Below, one piece after another: positions 5,331 through 13,657 of a stretch of DNA of 27,426 nucleotides. The DNA is taken from positions 1 through 27,426 of the forward strand of contig CAJGCO010000018.1 of the NCBI GenBank assembly GCA_904501925.1, read 5' to 3'. Each line of letters begins with the position of its first letter. The stretch's first letter is position 1. The DNA comes from an uncultured Alphaproteobacteria bacterium (GTDB taxonomy: Bacteria > Pseudomonadota > Alphaproteobacteria > RF32 > CAG-239). The notes beneath the pieces are model-generated. The model was not told where the DNA came from. It made no database searches and saw only the letters and a program-made list of their open reading frames with translations. The position numbers and the translations under genes were made by a program.

Positions 5331-7100
5331 ATGTTTAAAAAATTAAAAGCAAAATTTTTAGGTTTAAATATTGTTGTAAATTATAGAAAAATATTACCAT
5401 ATGTAAAACCATACTGGGGAAGAGCTTTAATTGCCGTATTAATAACAATTCCAATCGGTTCAATGGATGCTGTAATCGCATGGGCTCTTAAGCCATATAT
5501 GGATGTTGTAATGGTTGAAAAAAATACAGGAGGAGCATCAACATTTCTTATTCCTATTTTAATCATTGTATTTAGTTCTATTCAAAGTCTTTTAACCTAT
5601 ACTGCAACCTATTTAAATACATGGGTTGGTCAAAAGGTCGCTATGGATGTAAAGAAAACATTGTTTGGAAAATTAATGCGTTATAATGCATCATTTTTTG
5701 ATAAAAATACATCAGGTGATATTATATTTCGTTTTAATAATGATGTTGATTCAGCTTGTAGTGGTTTGTTAAATAATATGAAATTATTTACAACACGCTT
5801 ATTTTCTTCAATATCATTAATTTGTGTGTTGTTTTATAATTCATGGCAGTTAGCAATTGTTGCAACATTGATTCTCTTAGGTGCTTTATTCCCCTTAACA
5901 AGAGTCCGTAAAAAAATTAAAGGGTTAATGGATAAATCCGTATTTTCAGGTTCTGCTGTTATGACACATTTTAATGAAACATATAGTGGTAATCGTATTA
6001 TTTCGTCATATAATCTATATGAATATCAAAATAAACGTTTTTGCGATACACTTGATAGCGTATTTAGCATTGGTATGAAAATGGTTCAAAGAACAGGAAT
6101 GCTTTCTCCTCTTATGCACTTCATCGTGTCATTTGGTATTGCAGCAGTAATCTGGTTAGGGTCATACTTAATTGTAACAGCGCAAATAACTTCTGGTAGT
6201 TTTGTATCATTTATTGCTGCGCTCATTATGTTATATAATCCAATAAAAAGTATTGGAAATAATTTTAATAGTGTGCAAATGGCATTGATGGCAATGGAGC
6301 GTGTGTTTACAAATCTAGAAAAAGTTCCAGAAATTATGAATTGCAAAAATCCTAAAATATTATCTAAGCCAACAAATAGTATTGAATATAAAGATGTAAA
6401 ATTTTCATATGTTAAAGATAAGGAAGTTTTGAAAGATGTAAACTTGAAAATAAACATAGGACAAACAATAGCCTTTGTTGGTAATTCAGGTGGTGGAAAG
6501 TCTACTCTAGTAAACTTGCTTCCTCGTTTTTATGATGTTACAGGTGGTAAAATAGAGATTGATGGAACAGATATTAAAGAATTTGATATAGATTCTCTTC
6601 GCAGTAATATTGCTATCGTTTTTCAAGACAACTTTTTGTTTGGTGGAACAATCCGAGACAATATTCTTTTGGGTAAAGAGAATGCTACTGAAGAAGAAAT
6701 TAATAAGGCTGTTAAGCATGCTTGTTTAGATGAATTTATATCTGGTTTAGAAAAAGGTTTGGATACTCAAATTGGAGAACGAGGTGTTATGTTATCTGGA
6801 GGGCAGAAACAACGTATTGCAATAGCTCGTGCTTTCATTAAAAATGCTCCAATAGTTATTTTAGATGAAGCTACTTCTGCTCTAGATAATAAATCAGAGG
6901 CAATCGTTCAACAAGCAATAGATAATCTTATGGCTGATAGAACTGTATTTATCATTGCTCACCGTTTATCAACAGTTAGAAATGCAGATAAAATTGTTGT
7001 TGTAAACTATGGTAAGATTGTTGAAACAGGTTCTCATGATGAGTTGATAAATAAAGAAAATGGAGTGTATGCATCTTTATATCATACACAACTTCACTAA
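5331..7100 (+). CDS. MsbA-type ABC exporter (fused membrane and ATPase domains)
   Basis: A 589-residue half-transporter. Residues about 20-315 form the exporter-type membrane domain with six hydrophobic segments; residues about 345-589 form the ATPase. Visible motifs are Walker A GNSGGGKST (K390), Q-loop VFQDN, signature LSGGQ (488-492), Walker B VILDEAT (D512, E513) and the H-loop HRLST (H544). Such homodimers flip lipids, lipid A core, glycans, drugs or peptides across the inner membrane. The name MsbA is a best match by layout only; no lpxK or glycan genes flank it. The start is supported by AGGGAT upstream. An MIF-like gene follows 11 nt after the stop with a strong ribosome binding site, so the two almost surely share a transcript. 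Confidence 0.9.
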   Translation: MFKKLKAKFLGLNIVVNYRKILPYVKPYWGRALIAVLITIPIGSMDAVIAWALKPYMDVVMVEKNTGGASTFLIPILIIVFSSIQSLLTYTATYLNTWVGQKVAMDVKKTLFGKLMRYNASFFDKNTSGDIIFRFNNDVDSACSGLLNNMKLFTTRLFSSISLICVLFYNSWQLAIVATLILLGALFPLTRVRKKIKGLMDKSVFSGSAVMTHFNETYSGNRIISSYNLYEYQNKRFCDTLDSVFSIGMKMVQRTGMLSPLMHFIVSFGIAAVIWLGSYLIVTAQITSGSFVSFIAALIMLYNPIKSIGNNFNSVQMALMAMERVFTNLEKVPEIMNCKNPKILSKPTNSIEYKDVKFSYVKDKEVLKDVNLKINIGQTIAFVGNSGGGKSTLVNLLPRFYDVTGGKIEIDGTDIKEFDIDSLRSNIAIVFQDNFLFGGTIRDNILLGKENATEEEINKAVKHACLDEFISGLEKGLDTQIGERGVMLSGGQKQRIAIARAFIKNAPIVILDEATSALDNKSEAIVQQAIDNLMADRTVFIIAHRLSTVRNADKIVVVNYGKIVETGSHDELINKENGVYASLYHTQLH

Positions 7101-7111
7101 GGGAGGATTAA

Positions 7112-7453
7112 ATGCCATATTTAACAGTTTATACAAATGTAGATTTTAATAATTCTAAAGAATTGGTGGAAGATAGTGCAAAGTTGGTTTCTATTGTGCT
7201 TGGTAAGCCAATTAATTATATTGTAACAAACTTTATTTATAATCCAAATATGTCTTTTGCTGGAAGTTGTGAAGTAAAAGGTGCGCTTGTAGATGTATTA
7301 TCTATAGGATTTGGTAATAAGGATAAGTTTGTTGCAGATTTAACAGATTTTCTATCTCAAAGATTGGGTATATTGGATACTTCTAATATTAATATATCAC
7401 TAAATGATGCCCCAGCATCAAAAGTTGCAAGTAGAGGTGTAACATTTGGATAG
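7112..7453 (+). CDS. MIF-like tautomerase
   Basis: The 113-residue protein is a full-length match in layout to macrophage migration inhibitory factor. After removal of Met the N-terminus is Pro, the catalytic base of the tautomerase superfamily. It also shows GKP with the active-site Lys at 32 (human MIF Lys33 counting Met), a LSIG segment near 64-67 and the C-terminal NINISLND... end ending SRGVTFG, similar in place to the NNSTF end of MIF. MIF proteins are leaderless trimers with phenylpyruvate/dopachrome tautomerase activity; bacterial ones are often of unknown role, and in pathogens and parasites some mimic the host cytokine. No signal peptide is seen. GGGAGG precedes the ATG, 11 nt after the ABC exporter. 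Confidence 0.88.
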   Translation: MPYLTVYTNVDFNNSKELVEDSAKLVSIVLGKPINYIVTNFIYNPNMSFAGSCEVKGALVDVLSIGFGNKDKFVADLTDFLSQRLGILDTSNINISLNDAPASKVASRGVTFG

Positions 7454-7476
7454 TTTTATGTATAAATAAAATAAAT

Positions 7477-7503
7477 AAAAGCCACCGGAAAGGTGGCTTT
7501 TTA
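7477..7503. terminator. Bidirectional terminator between the MIF-like gene and der
   Basis: AAAAGCCACC pairs with GGTGGCTTTT around a GGAAA loop, with T residues after the stem on plus and on minus. It separates two convergent units. Confidence 0.9.
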
Positions 7504-8874
7504 TTATTCTGCATATGGATTATCTGATTTTCTAACTGAAATTCTGATAGGTATACCATGAAGCTTAAATGTATCACGTAGTTGATTAGTGAGATATCTT
7601 AAATAAGAATCAGGTAATCCTTCAGGATTGCTTGAAAACATATAAAATGAAGGTGGGCGAGTTTTAGCTTGGGTAATATATTTAAGTTTGATTCTTCTCT
7701 TGTTTTTGCCAAGAGGGGCAGGGTTTTGATCTTGAACATCTCTAAACCATTTGTTAAGAGGTGCTGTAGGGATTCTAACATTCCATCTTTCATATACTTT
7801 AATAACAGCACTAAGTAATTTATCCAAACCTTTTTTCTTTAATGCTGAAATTATAACAGTAGGCACTCCTTCTGCTTGAGTAAGAGATGTCGCAAGTTTA
7901 TCATTTAATCTATCAAGAGCTTCTTTTTTATCAGCAATATCCCATTTGTTAACAGCTATAACAAGAGCTCTGCCTTCGTCTAGAACTTTTCGTGCAATTG
8001 TAAGGTCTTGTTTATCAAGAATTGCATCAGCATCTAATACTAATATCACAACTTGAGCCATGTTTGTTGCGTATAAAGTACTTTCAACAGACATCTTTTC
8101 AATTGCTCCAGTTACTTTTGCTTGTTTACGAAGACCTGCAGTATCAACTAAATTTATTTTCCAACCTTTCCAGTTCCATTGAGATGTAATAGCGTCCCTT
8201 GTTAATCCGGCTTCTGGTCCAGTTAGCATTCGTTCATCATTAAGTAAAGCATTAACTAGTGTGGATTTTCCTACATTTGGTCTTCCAACTATTGCAATTT
8301 GAATTGGTTTCTTTTTTAGAGCTTCAATATCTTCTTCACTATTTTCAACATCATCTTCTTCATCTGTTTTAGATATTATTGTTTCTTCAATTTCTTTTAA
8401 GCTCATGTAAAGCTCATCAAAACCGATGCTGTGTTCACCAGAAAAAATTAAAGGTTCACCTAATCCTAGTTTATATGCTTCAAAAATCCCTTGTTCTTGA
8501 GCTTTTCCTTCGCATTTGTTTGCTAATAAAATAACTCGTTTCTCACTTTTTCTAACTAAGTCTGCAAAGTGTTCGTCATAGGCTTGAATGCCTGCTCTAG
8601 CATCAAATAAAAATAAAACCACATCAGATTCATCAATGGCTCTTTTAGTTTGAAGCCACATACGGTTTTCCATTTTTCCTTCTGTAGATTCTTCATATCC
8701 TGCAGTATCGATAATAGTTAATTCCAAATCTTTTAATTTGGCTTTAACTTCTTTTCTATCACGTGTAACACCAGGAAGATCATGAACTAGAGCTAGCTTT
8801 TTTCCTGCTAATCTATTAAATAATGTAGATTTTCCTACATTTGGTCTTCCAACTATTGCAACTTTTAGATCCAT
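7504..8874 (-). CDS. der: Ribosome-biogenesis GTPase Der (EngA)
   Basis: The 456-residue protein has the unique tandem-GTPase layout. G domain 1 covers about residues 3-165, with GRPNVGKST (9-17), DTAGYEE and NKCE. An acidic linker follows, and G domain 2 (about 192-365) has GRPNVGKST, DTAGLRK and NKWD. A KH-like C-terminal domain starts near 370. Der is essential for 50S subunit maturation and binds 23S rRNA. Length is normal. AAGGAT precedes the ATG. It is the last gene of the YfgM-bamB-tRNA-der set; a weak internal promoter (TTGAAA, 17 bp, TATAGG) may lie in the 90 nt between the tRNA and der. Confidence 0.97.
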   Translation of the reverse strand: MDLKVAIVGRPNVGKSTLFNRLAGKKLALVHDLPGVTRDRKEVKAKLKDLELTIIDTAGYEESTEGKMENRMWLQTKRAIDESDVVLFLFDARAGIQAYDEHFADLVRKSEKRVILLANKCEGKAQEQGIFEAYKLGLGEPLIFSGEHSIGFDELYMSLKEIEETIISKTDEEDDVENSEEDIEALKKKPIQIAIVGRPNVGKSTLVNALLNDERMLTGPEAGLTRDAITSQWNWKGWKINLVDTAGLRKQAKVTGAIEKMSVESTLYATNMAQVVILVLDADAILDKQDLTIARKVLDEGRALVIAVNKWDIADKKEALDRLNDKLATSLTQAEGVPTVIISALKKKGLDKLLSAVIKVYERWNVRIPTAPLNKWFRDVQDQNPAPLGKNKRRIKLKYITQAKTRPPSFYMFSSNPEGLPDSYLRYLTNQLRDTFKLHGIPIRISVRKSDNPYAE

Positions 8875-8964
8875 TATTAATCCTTAAAAAATAAATAAAA
8901 CAAACACTAGCTAATTCCTATAACATATAGCTTATTATTTTTCAAGTCATAAAATTTATGTAAT

Positions 8965-9038
8965 TGGTGGACCATAGAGGTAACGCTCCTCTGCTACATC
9001 CATGTCAAGGATGCGTTCTACTTTTAAACTAATGGTCC
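8965..9038 (-). tRNA. Non-canonical tRNA-Val(GAC)
   Basis: A 74-nt cloverleaf. The acceptor stem GGACCAT/ATGGTCC is perfect, the D-stem is GTTT/GAAC, the anticodon stem CATCC/GGATG is perfect around TTGACAT (anticodon GAC), the variable loop is TAGC, the T-stem AGAGG/CCTCT is perfect, and discriminator A is followed by encoded CCA. A35, C36 and A73 fit valine identity. However, the T-loop is AGCGTTA instead of TTCRANN, and the D-loop is AAAAGTA, so only G19 of the G18-G19 pair remains. The gene starts 6 nt after the bamB stop and ends 90 nt before der, on the same strand, so it probably rides on their transcript. It may be a specialised tRNA, a divergent working tRNA, or a decaying copy. Confidence 0.82.
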
Positions 9039-9044
9039 TATTAT

Positions 9045-10364
9045 TTATTGAAATACCATTACATCGGCATTATCAGATGCCACAATAACTTTATCATTGG
9101 CAACAATTAATCCGTTGCTTATATCCATATCTAAATCTATTTTAGCAGTTAAAATACCTTTTTGTGCATTGATTTTAAATGTTTTGCCGTTAGAGAAAGT
9201 AAGTAAAATATCGCCATTAATCATAATAGGTTGGGAGGCATATACTTCACCATTTAGCTTTTCATCGTCATATAAGTGATTTTTTATATCAATACTCCAA
9301 GCTATTGAGCCTGCATTCTTTTCAATGGCATACAAAATATTTTTATTAGAAATTACAAATAAGTAATCTCCTGCTAAAAGCATATTTTGCATTGAGCCAA
9401 TTTCTTTTTTCCAAAGTTTGTCTCCAGTGCGCATATCAAGAGCTACTAACGTATCACTATTACTAATTGCGTAAATTGTGCCGTTTTCAATAATAGGATA
9501 AGCTCCAATTGTGTTTATATTAGTTGTAGAGTTTACATCACTATTTGATGTTAGCATTTCAGACCAAAGAGGAGTTCCTACATTTGCATTTATTACGACA
9601 ATTTCACCATTTGAAAATCCTGCAACTACAACATTTTCTTCCTCATCAAAGGCAGGTGATGCTCCTCCAACAATAACAGTGTCTTCGCTAGCTACACCAA
9701 ATTTCCATATTTCTTCACCGTTTTGCTTATCTAAGGAATGCAATTTGTTATCAATTGTTTGAACAAGTAACATATTGTTAGCAATTGTTGGAGGAATTCT
9801 GATTGGTGCATCTAAAATTTTTCTCCATTTTGGCTTTCCAGATATGCGTTCAATTGCAAATACTCCACCAAAACCTGTTGTGGCATATAACGTATCTTCA
9901 TTAACAGCTAATCCTGATGCTTTACTCTTAGTATCTTTTAGACCTGAAATGTTGGTGCTTAACATGTTTTCCCATAATTTTTCACCAGATGTTAAATCAT
10001 AAGCACTAACAAGTCCTTTAGCATCCATAACAAAAATTGTATTGTCATATGTAACTGGTTGAGATATTGTTATGTCTCTTCTGTTTATACCACTACCAAA
10101 ACTCTTACTCCATTTTTTTTCTAATCTTGTATTAGCTTTAAGGTTGCCGATGATGTGTTTAGTATTTCTTCCATTTTGTGCCCAATCTCTATTAATAATA
10201 GGTTGGGGAATTGATGTTATAGAGTTATTGTTTGTTACATCTTCATATGAAGTATTATCTAATATAGATAATCTTTCACCTTGAGGTAATTTTTTATCCT
10301 GAGCACACCCCATAAGCGAAAAAACAACTAAACATACGCAAAGTCCGTTTCTAAAACAGTGCAT
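9045..10364 (-). CDS. bamB: Outer-membrane assembly lipoprotein BamB
   Basis: A 439-residue lipoprotein. Residues 1-20 are a lipoprotein signal with lipobox LMGC (C20 lipidated). The mature part carries PQQ-type beta-propeller repeats, seen as recurring blocks such as LVSAYDLTSGEKLWEN, VFAIERISGKPKWRK and LVALDMRTGDKLWKK, each a blade of the expected eight-bladed propeller. BamB sits at the periplasmic face of the outer membrane and helps the BAM complex fold beta-barrel proteins. The start is backed by AAGGGGG. It lies 33 nt behind the YfgM-like gene and directly in front of a tRNA gene and der. This order, without the tRNA, is common in proteobacteria, which supports the name. Confidence 0.92.
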   Translation of the reverse strand: MHCFRNGLCVCLVVFSLMGCAQDKKLPQGERLSILDNTSYEDVTNNNSITSIPQPIINRDWAQNGRNTKHIIGNLKANTRLEKKWSKSFGSGINRRDITISQPVTYDNTIFVMDAKGLVSAYDLTSGEKLWENMLSTNISGLKDTKSKASGLAVNEDTLYATTGFGGVFAIERISGKPKWRKILDAPIRIPPTIANNMLLVQTIDNKLHSLDKQNGEEIWKFGVASEDTVIVGGASPAFDEEENVVVAGFSNGEIVVINANVGTPLWSEMLTSNSDVNSTTNINTIGAYPIIENGTIYAISNSDTLVALDMRTGDKLWKKEIGSMQNMLLAGDYLFVISNKNILYAIEKNAGSIAWSIDIKNHLYDDEKLNGEVYASQPIMINGDILLTFSNGKTFKINAQKGILTAKIDLDMDISNGLIVANDKVIVASDNADVMVFQ

Positions 10365-10397
10365 ATTATACCCCCTTAAAAATATTTATAAAAAAAA

Positions 10398-11117
10398 CTA
10401 ATTACTTTCAGTTAAAGATGCCAAAACATCTTTTATTCTGGATTTGGCTTCTTCTGAAATGGTATTGTTAGTTAATAAATCTTGATATAAAGATTTTGCT
10501 TTTTCTATCTTTTTGTTGTAAATGGCAGACATTGCTAACAACTCTTTAGCCATAGGAGACCAAGCGCCATTCTTTGTTATAATAGATGATAATAATGCAT
10601 CCATTTCTTCAAAAGAAATCATTTCAGATTTATAAGTTGCCAATTTTATTATAGCAATTTCTCTAACTTTCTCGTCAACACTCTCATCTAAATGGATTTT
10701 TTCTAAAACATCCAAACCTTTCTCTGTTTGGTTGTTTTCAATCAATATATTTGCGATTCTAAGTTGTGCAATATCCTTAAAAATTCCTTTTTCTGTATTA
10801 ACAATATTTTCAAGTTCAATAATATTGTTTTCATACTTATCGCTAGGAGCTATAGCTTGGATGTATTGAGTGGTTTTTTTCTCAGCATTTGATACTTGCC
10901 ATTCTTTAATTTTATCATAGCCAACAACTATAGAAATCATAACAATAAGAGCAGCTAACATTAAGCCACCGTATTGATTAATGAGTTGCTTAAATTTCTC
11001 GTTTCTTAAGTCTTCATCTATTTCATCAAAAAGACCCTTATCTTCATCAAGGTTGAAATATTGGTGGCGAGTATCTTTTGTATTATTATCAATTTTGCGA
11101 TTAATGTTTTTAGCCAT
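10398..11117 (-). CDS. YfgM-like inner-membrane TPR protein
   Basis: A 239-residue protein. An N-terminal charged cytoplasmic part ends near 50, one membrane helix (about 51-67, GLMLAALIVMISIVVG) follows, and the rest is a helical TPR-like periplasmic domain. This layout, and its place directly before bamB and der, match YfgM, the ancillary SecYEG translocon subunit that links translocation to periplasmic chaperones. Many alphaproteobacterial members are annotated only as TPR_21-like proteins. GAAGGG precedes the ATG, and a promoter lies 36-64 bp upstream. It is the first gene of the probable four-gene transcript. Confidence 0.82.
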   Translation of the reverse strand: MAKNINRKIDNNTKDTRHQYFNLDEDKGLFDEIDEDLRNEKFKQLINQYGGLMLAALIVMISIVVGYDKIKEWQVSNAEKKTTQYIQAIAPSDKYENNIIELENIVNTEKGIFKDIAQLRIANILIENNQTEKGLDVLEKIHLDESVDEKVREIAIIKLATYKSEMISFEEMDALLSSIITKNGAWSPMAKELLAMSAIYNKKIEKAKSLYQDLLTNNTISEEAKSRIKDVLASLTESN

Positions 11118-11152
11118 AACAAAACCCTTCAGTTAAAATTTATCCTAATGAA

Positions 11153-11181
11153 ATCATATGTAATATATAAATATCTAGCAA
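11153..11181 (-). promoter_or_regulatory. Promoter of the YfgM-bamB-tRNA-der set
   Basis: On the minus strand TTGCTA and TATGAT are separated by 17 bp. No other good promoter is seen before bamB. Confidence 0.6.
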
Positions 11182-11210
11182 CTAAAATATGATTTAATAC
11201 CAAGAAAAAA

Positions 11211-12356
11211 CTATTCTATTATTTTTCTTATTAAAAAATCTCTAATCCAAATAAGGCTGTCAACATTTAGTTTGTTCTTAAACATAATAACACCTCTTTT
11301 GTGTATTATTGCGATGCTATATTTATCTAAGTTTGGATTATATGTTAATTCTATATTTTCAATTTCATCAAGTCTTGCACTATAGGTGGATGTTATTGTT
11401 CCAAATAGTGTATCTTTTACAGATAATTCTGTTTTTTCGATATCTATAACGCTTTTACTAAATAACTTGGCTGTAAATATTGATAATATAAATAGTATGG
11501 CGATTCCCAAAATCCAATATTTCACAGGTATAGAGTTACCAATCAACGTTAGGTATGTTGCGCCAATAATAAGTAAAAACATTACAGATAAAGCAATAAA
11601 AATAAATGTAGAGCTAAATATGTCCCAATGCGCAAAAATTTGTGATATTCGGATGTTGTTGTTTGTGTTGTTTATAGCAATGTTGTTAGGATTTGGCATT
11701 TCTCCACTAGCAATAAGTGGAAGTTTGCCGATTGAACTCAATTCTTTTAATGTTTTATTTATATCCTTAAAATCTCTTTGAACTAAACCTCTGTCTCCAA
11801 TGCTTAGAGCAGGGAGTTTAAATAGTTTTGCATAATTCTCCCATATTATTCTAATGTTCTTATTTTTTGTAGAAATATATAATGGAATAATCTTGCTGTG
11901 ATCTTTGTGGTATAAGTCTATGATATATTTATTTTTGCCAATTAAACCAACTTGCTTGTAGAGTACTCTAAATCTAATGCCAATGTAATTGCTAAGAGGT
12001 TCTACAACAGAGTGTTTCATTCCAAGTACAGGTCTATAGGTTATTTTAAAATTTTTACCATCAAAGTAAAATTTTTTATATCTAATAAGAGAATGAAGTC
12101 CATGAGCAATAATAAATAGTGCAATTAAAATTACTATAATAGCAAAAAATTCAAGACTAACAAAAGATTGTGTTTCATCTCCATGATTTTTTATGAAGCT
12201 TAATAATTCAAATATACCTAAGCAAAGTAAACCAAATCCACAAAGTAACGAACAAATAGCCAGCTTGCTAGAAGTTCTATCTGTGTGAGATGTAGGTAGC
12301 TTAGAAAAATCAAAAGCAAATTTAGAACTAAAATGATCGGGAATATGAACTAACAT
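11211..12356 (-). CDS. Membrane protein with PH-like domains, unknown function
   Basis: The product has 381 residues from the ATG at 12356, which has GGAG at good spacing; the ATG at 12368 lacks a ribosome binding site. Two hydrophobic hairpins are seen, near residues 32-57 plus 70-90 and near 245-270 plus 277-297. Each is followed by a beta-rich segment (FYFDGKNFKITYRP... and IDIEKTELSVKD...YSIAIIHKRG), suggesting a duplicated two-helix plus bacterial PH-like domain unit. The second segment includes a typical DEIENIEL strand. It faces away from the methyltransferase gene and may have a TATAAT -10 box upstream without a good -35. The family call is inference; no role is proposed. Confidence 0.7.
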   Translation of the reverse strand: MLVHIPDHFSSKFAFDFSKLPTSHTDRTSSKLAICSLLCGFGLLCLGIFELLSFIKNHGDETQSFVSLEFFAIIVILIALFIIAHGLHSLIRYKKFYFDGKNFKITYRPVLGMKHSVVEPLSNYIGIRFRVLYKQVGLIGKNKYIIDLYHKDHSKIIPLYISTKNKNIRIIWENYAKLFKLPALSIGDRGLVQRDFKDINKTLKELSSIGKLPLIASGEMPNPNNIAINNTNNNIRISQIFAHWDIFSSTFIFIALSVMFLLIIGATYLTLIGNSIPVKYWILGIAILFILSIFTAKLFSKSVIDIEKTELSVKDTLFGTITSTYSARLDEIENIELTYNPNLDKYSIAIIHKRGVIMFKNKLNVDSLIWIRDFLIRKIIE

Positions 12357-12457
12357 CAAAATCTCCATATAAATACTCTAAAACAATTTTATTATATACC
12401 ATTAAATTAAATATTCATCATTTTTTTTAAAAAATGTAAAAATATTTAAAACGGCAC

Positions 12458-12486
12458 TTGTTTTTAAGATATTTATTTGCTACAAG
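12458..12486 (+). promoter_or_regulatory. Promoter of the methyltransferase-transketolase pair
   Basis: TTGTTT and TACAAG are separated by 17 bp, 21 bp before the ATG. Confidence 0.5.
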
Positions 12487-12507
12487 TAACAAAAAAAGGA
12501 ATGATAA

Positions 12508-13653
12508 ATGATTAATAATCAGTGTGAGTTATGTGGGGGATGTCCACTTAGAAAGTTGTCTTTAGAAGAGTATAAAGCTCTTAAGGTCAGTGATTTTAAA
12601 AAAACAATATCTCAAATAAAATGTGGAAACCCTGTATTTGATGAGCCAATATTTATAAACGATGGTTTAAGGCGTCGTGCTGAGCTAGATTTTGTTTATG
12701 AAAAAAAACAGTTAAAAATAGGATTTTATCAAAATAAGACTCACAATATAATAGATATAAATAATTGTCCAATGTTGCATCAGTCTTTAAGAGAATTACT
12801 TCCTGATTTGCGTAAATTTTTATCAGATATATGTTCGATTGTTATTACAACCAAAAATAAGAAAAAAATAATTTCATCAACAATAACAAAGGGTTCTATA
12901 CGCATACTTAAGGCAGATAATGGAATAGATATAATGTTGATTGTTTCAAATCAGGCAAGTGTAGAATATCGCATGTTGATATCAGAATTTGTAAATATGA
13001 CCCCACAAATAATTCGATTCTCCTGGCAATATAACTCAGAGCTCCCAGAAACAATTGTTGAGAAAATATCGCCAATGTTATACATATCAAATTATAGTAT
13101 AAATATTCCTCAAGGTGCTTTTTTGCAAGCATCAAAAGAAGCAGAAAACGCTATGATAAACAAAATGTTAGAATATGTAGGAGATGATGGTGGAAGAATA
13201 GTGGATTTGTTTTGTGGATTAGGAACATTTACATATCCTTTAACCAAAAATCCTAAAAATAATATTTTATCAGTAGATTCTTCATCTTTATCACTAGATG
13301 GATTGCGAAAAGCAATATCGCAAAATCAAATTCATAACGTTGAGGTTTTAAATAGGAATTTATTTAAATATCCACTAGACTATCAAGAGTTAAAAGGTTC
13401 TAAAATTTTAGTAATAGATCCACCTCGAGCATCAGCTCATGAACAGTGTCGAGAAATTGCAAAAATACCACACAAAGATTTACCTATAAAAATTGTATTT
13501 GTATCTTGTAATCCTCAAACTTTTGTATACGATGCAGATATATTAATAAGCTCAGGTTATGATTTAGCTAGAATAACATTGGTAGATCAATTTGTTTATT
13601 CAAACCATCAAGAGTTGATAGCTCTATTTACATTAAACCTTAATAAGGAGTGA
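12508..13653 (+). CDS. TrmA/RlmD-family RNA 5-methyluridine methyltransferase
   Basis: A 381-residue protein. An N-terminal iron-sulfur site is visible as CELCGGC (C6, C9, C12) with the fourth ligand at C87 (NNCPML). The C-terminal half holds the SAM-binding motif VDLFCGLGTF, the motif IDPPRAS, the catalytic Cys in FVSCNPQT and the general-base Glu in SNHQEL. The family methylates C5 of uridine in 23S rRNA (RlmC/RlmD) or tRNA T54 (TrmA). The iron-sulfur site points to the Rlm branch, but no N-terminal TRAM domain is seen, so exact target is open. AAGGAA precedes the ATG. Transketolase starts 4 nt after the stop. Confidence 0.88.
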   Translation: MINNQCELCGGCPLRKLSLEEYKALKVSDFKKTISQIKCGNPVFDEPIFINDGLRRRAELDFVYEKKQLKIGFYQNKTHNIIDINNCPMLHQSLRELLPDLRKFLSDICSIVITTKNKKKIISSTITKGSIRILKADNGIDIMLIVSNQASVEYRMLISEFVNMTPQIIRFSWQYNSELPETIVEKISPMLYISNYSINIPQGAFLQASKEAENAMINKMLEYVGDDGGRIVDLFCGLGTFTYPLTKNPKNNILSVDSSSLSLDGLRKAISQNQIHNVEVLNRNLFKYPLDYQELKGSKILVIDPPRASAHEQCREIAKIPHKDLPIKIVFVSCNPQTFVYDADILISSGYDLARITLVDQFVYSNHQELIALFTLNLNKE

Positions 13654-13657
13654 TAAT

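Noticed and set aside
6086..6457. 123-codon minus-strand frame inside the ABC exporter gene
   Set aside because: Antisense shadow of a well-supported gene.
8875..8964. Possible terminator between the odd tRNA and der
   Set aside because: Only a 5-bp hairpin (CTATA/TATAG) without an adjacent T-tract; not strong enough to call.
11386..11781. 131-codon plus-strand frame inside the membrane-protein gene
   Set aside because: Antisense shadow without ribosome binding site; the minus-strand gene has clear membrane and beta patterns.
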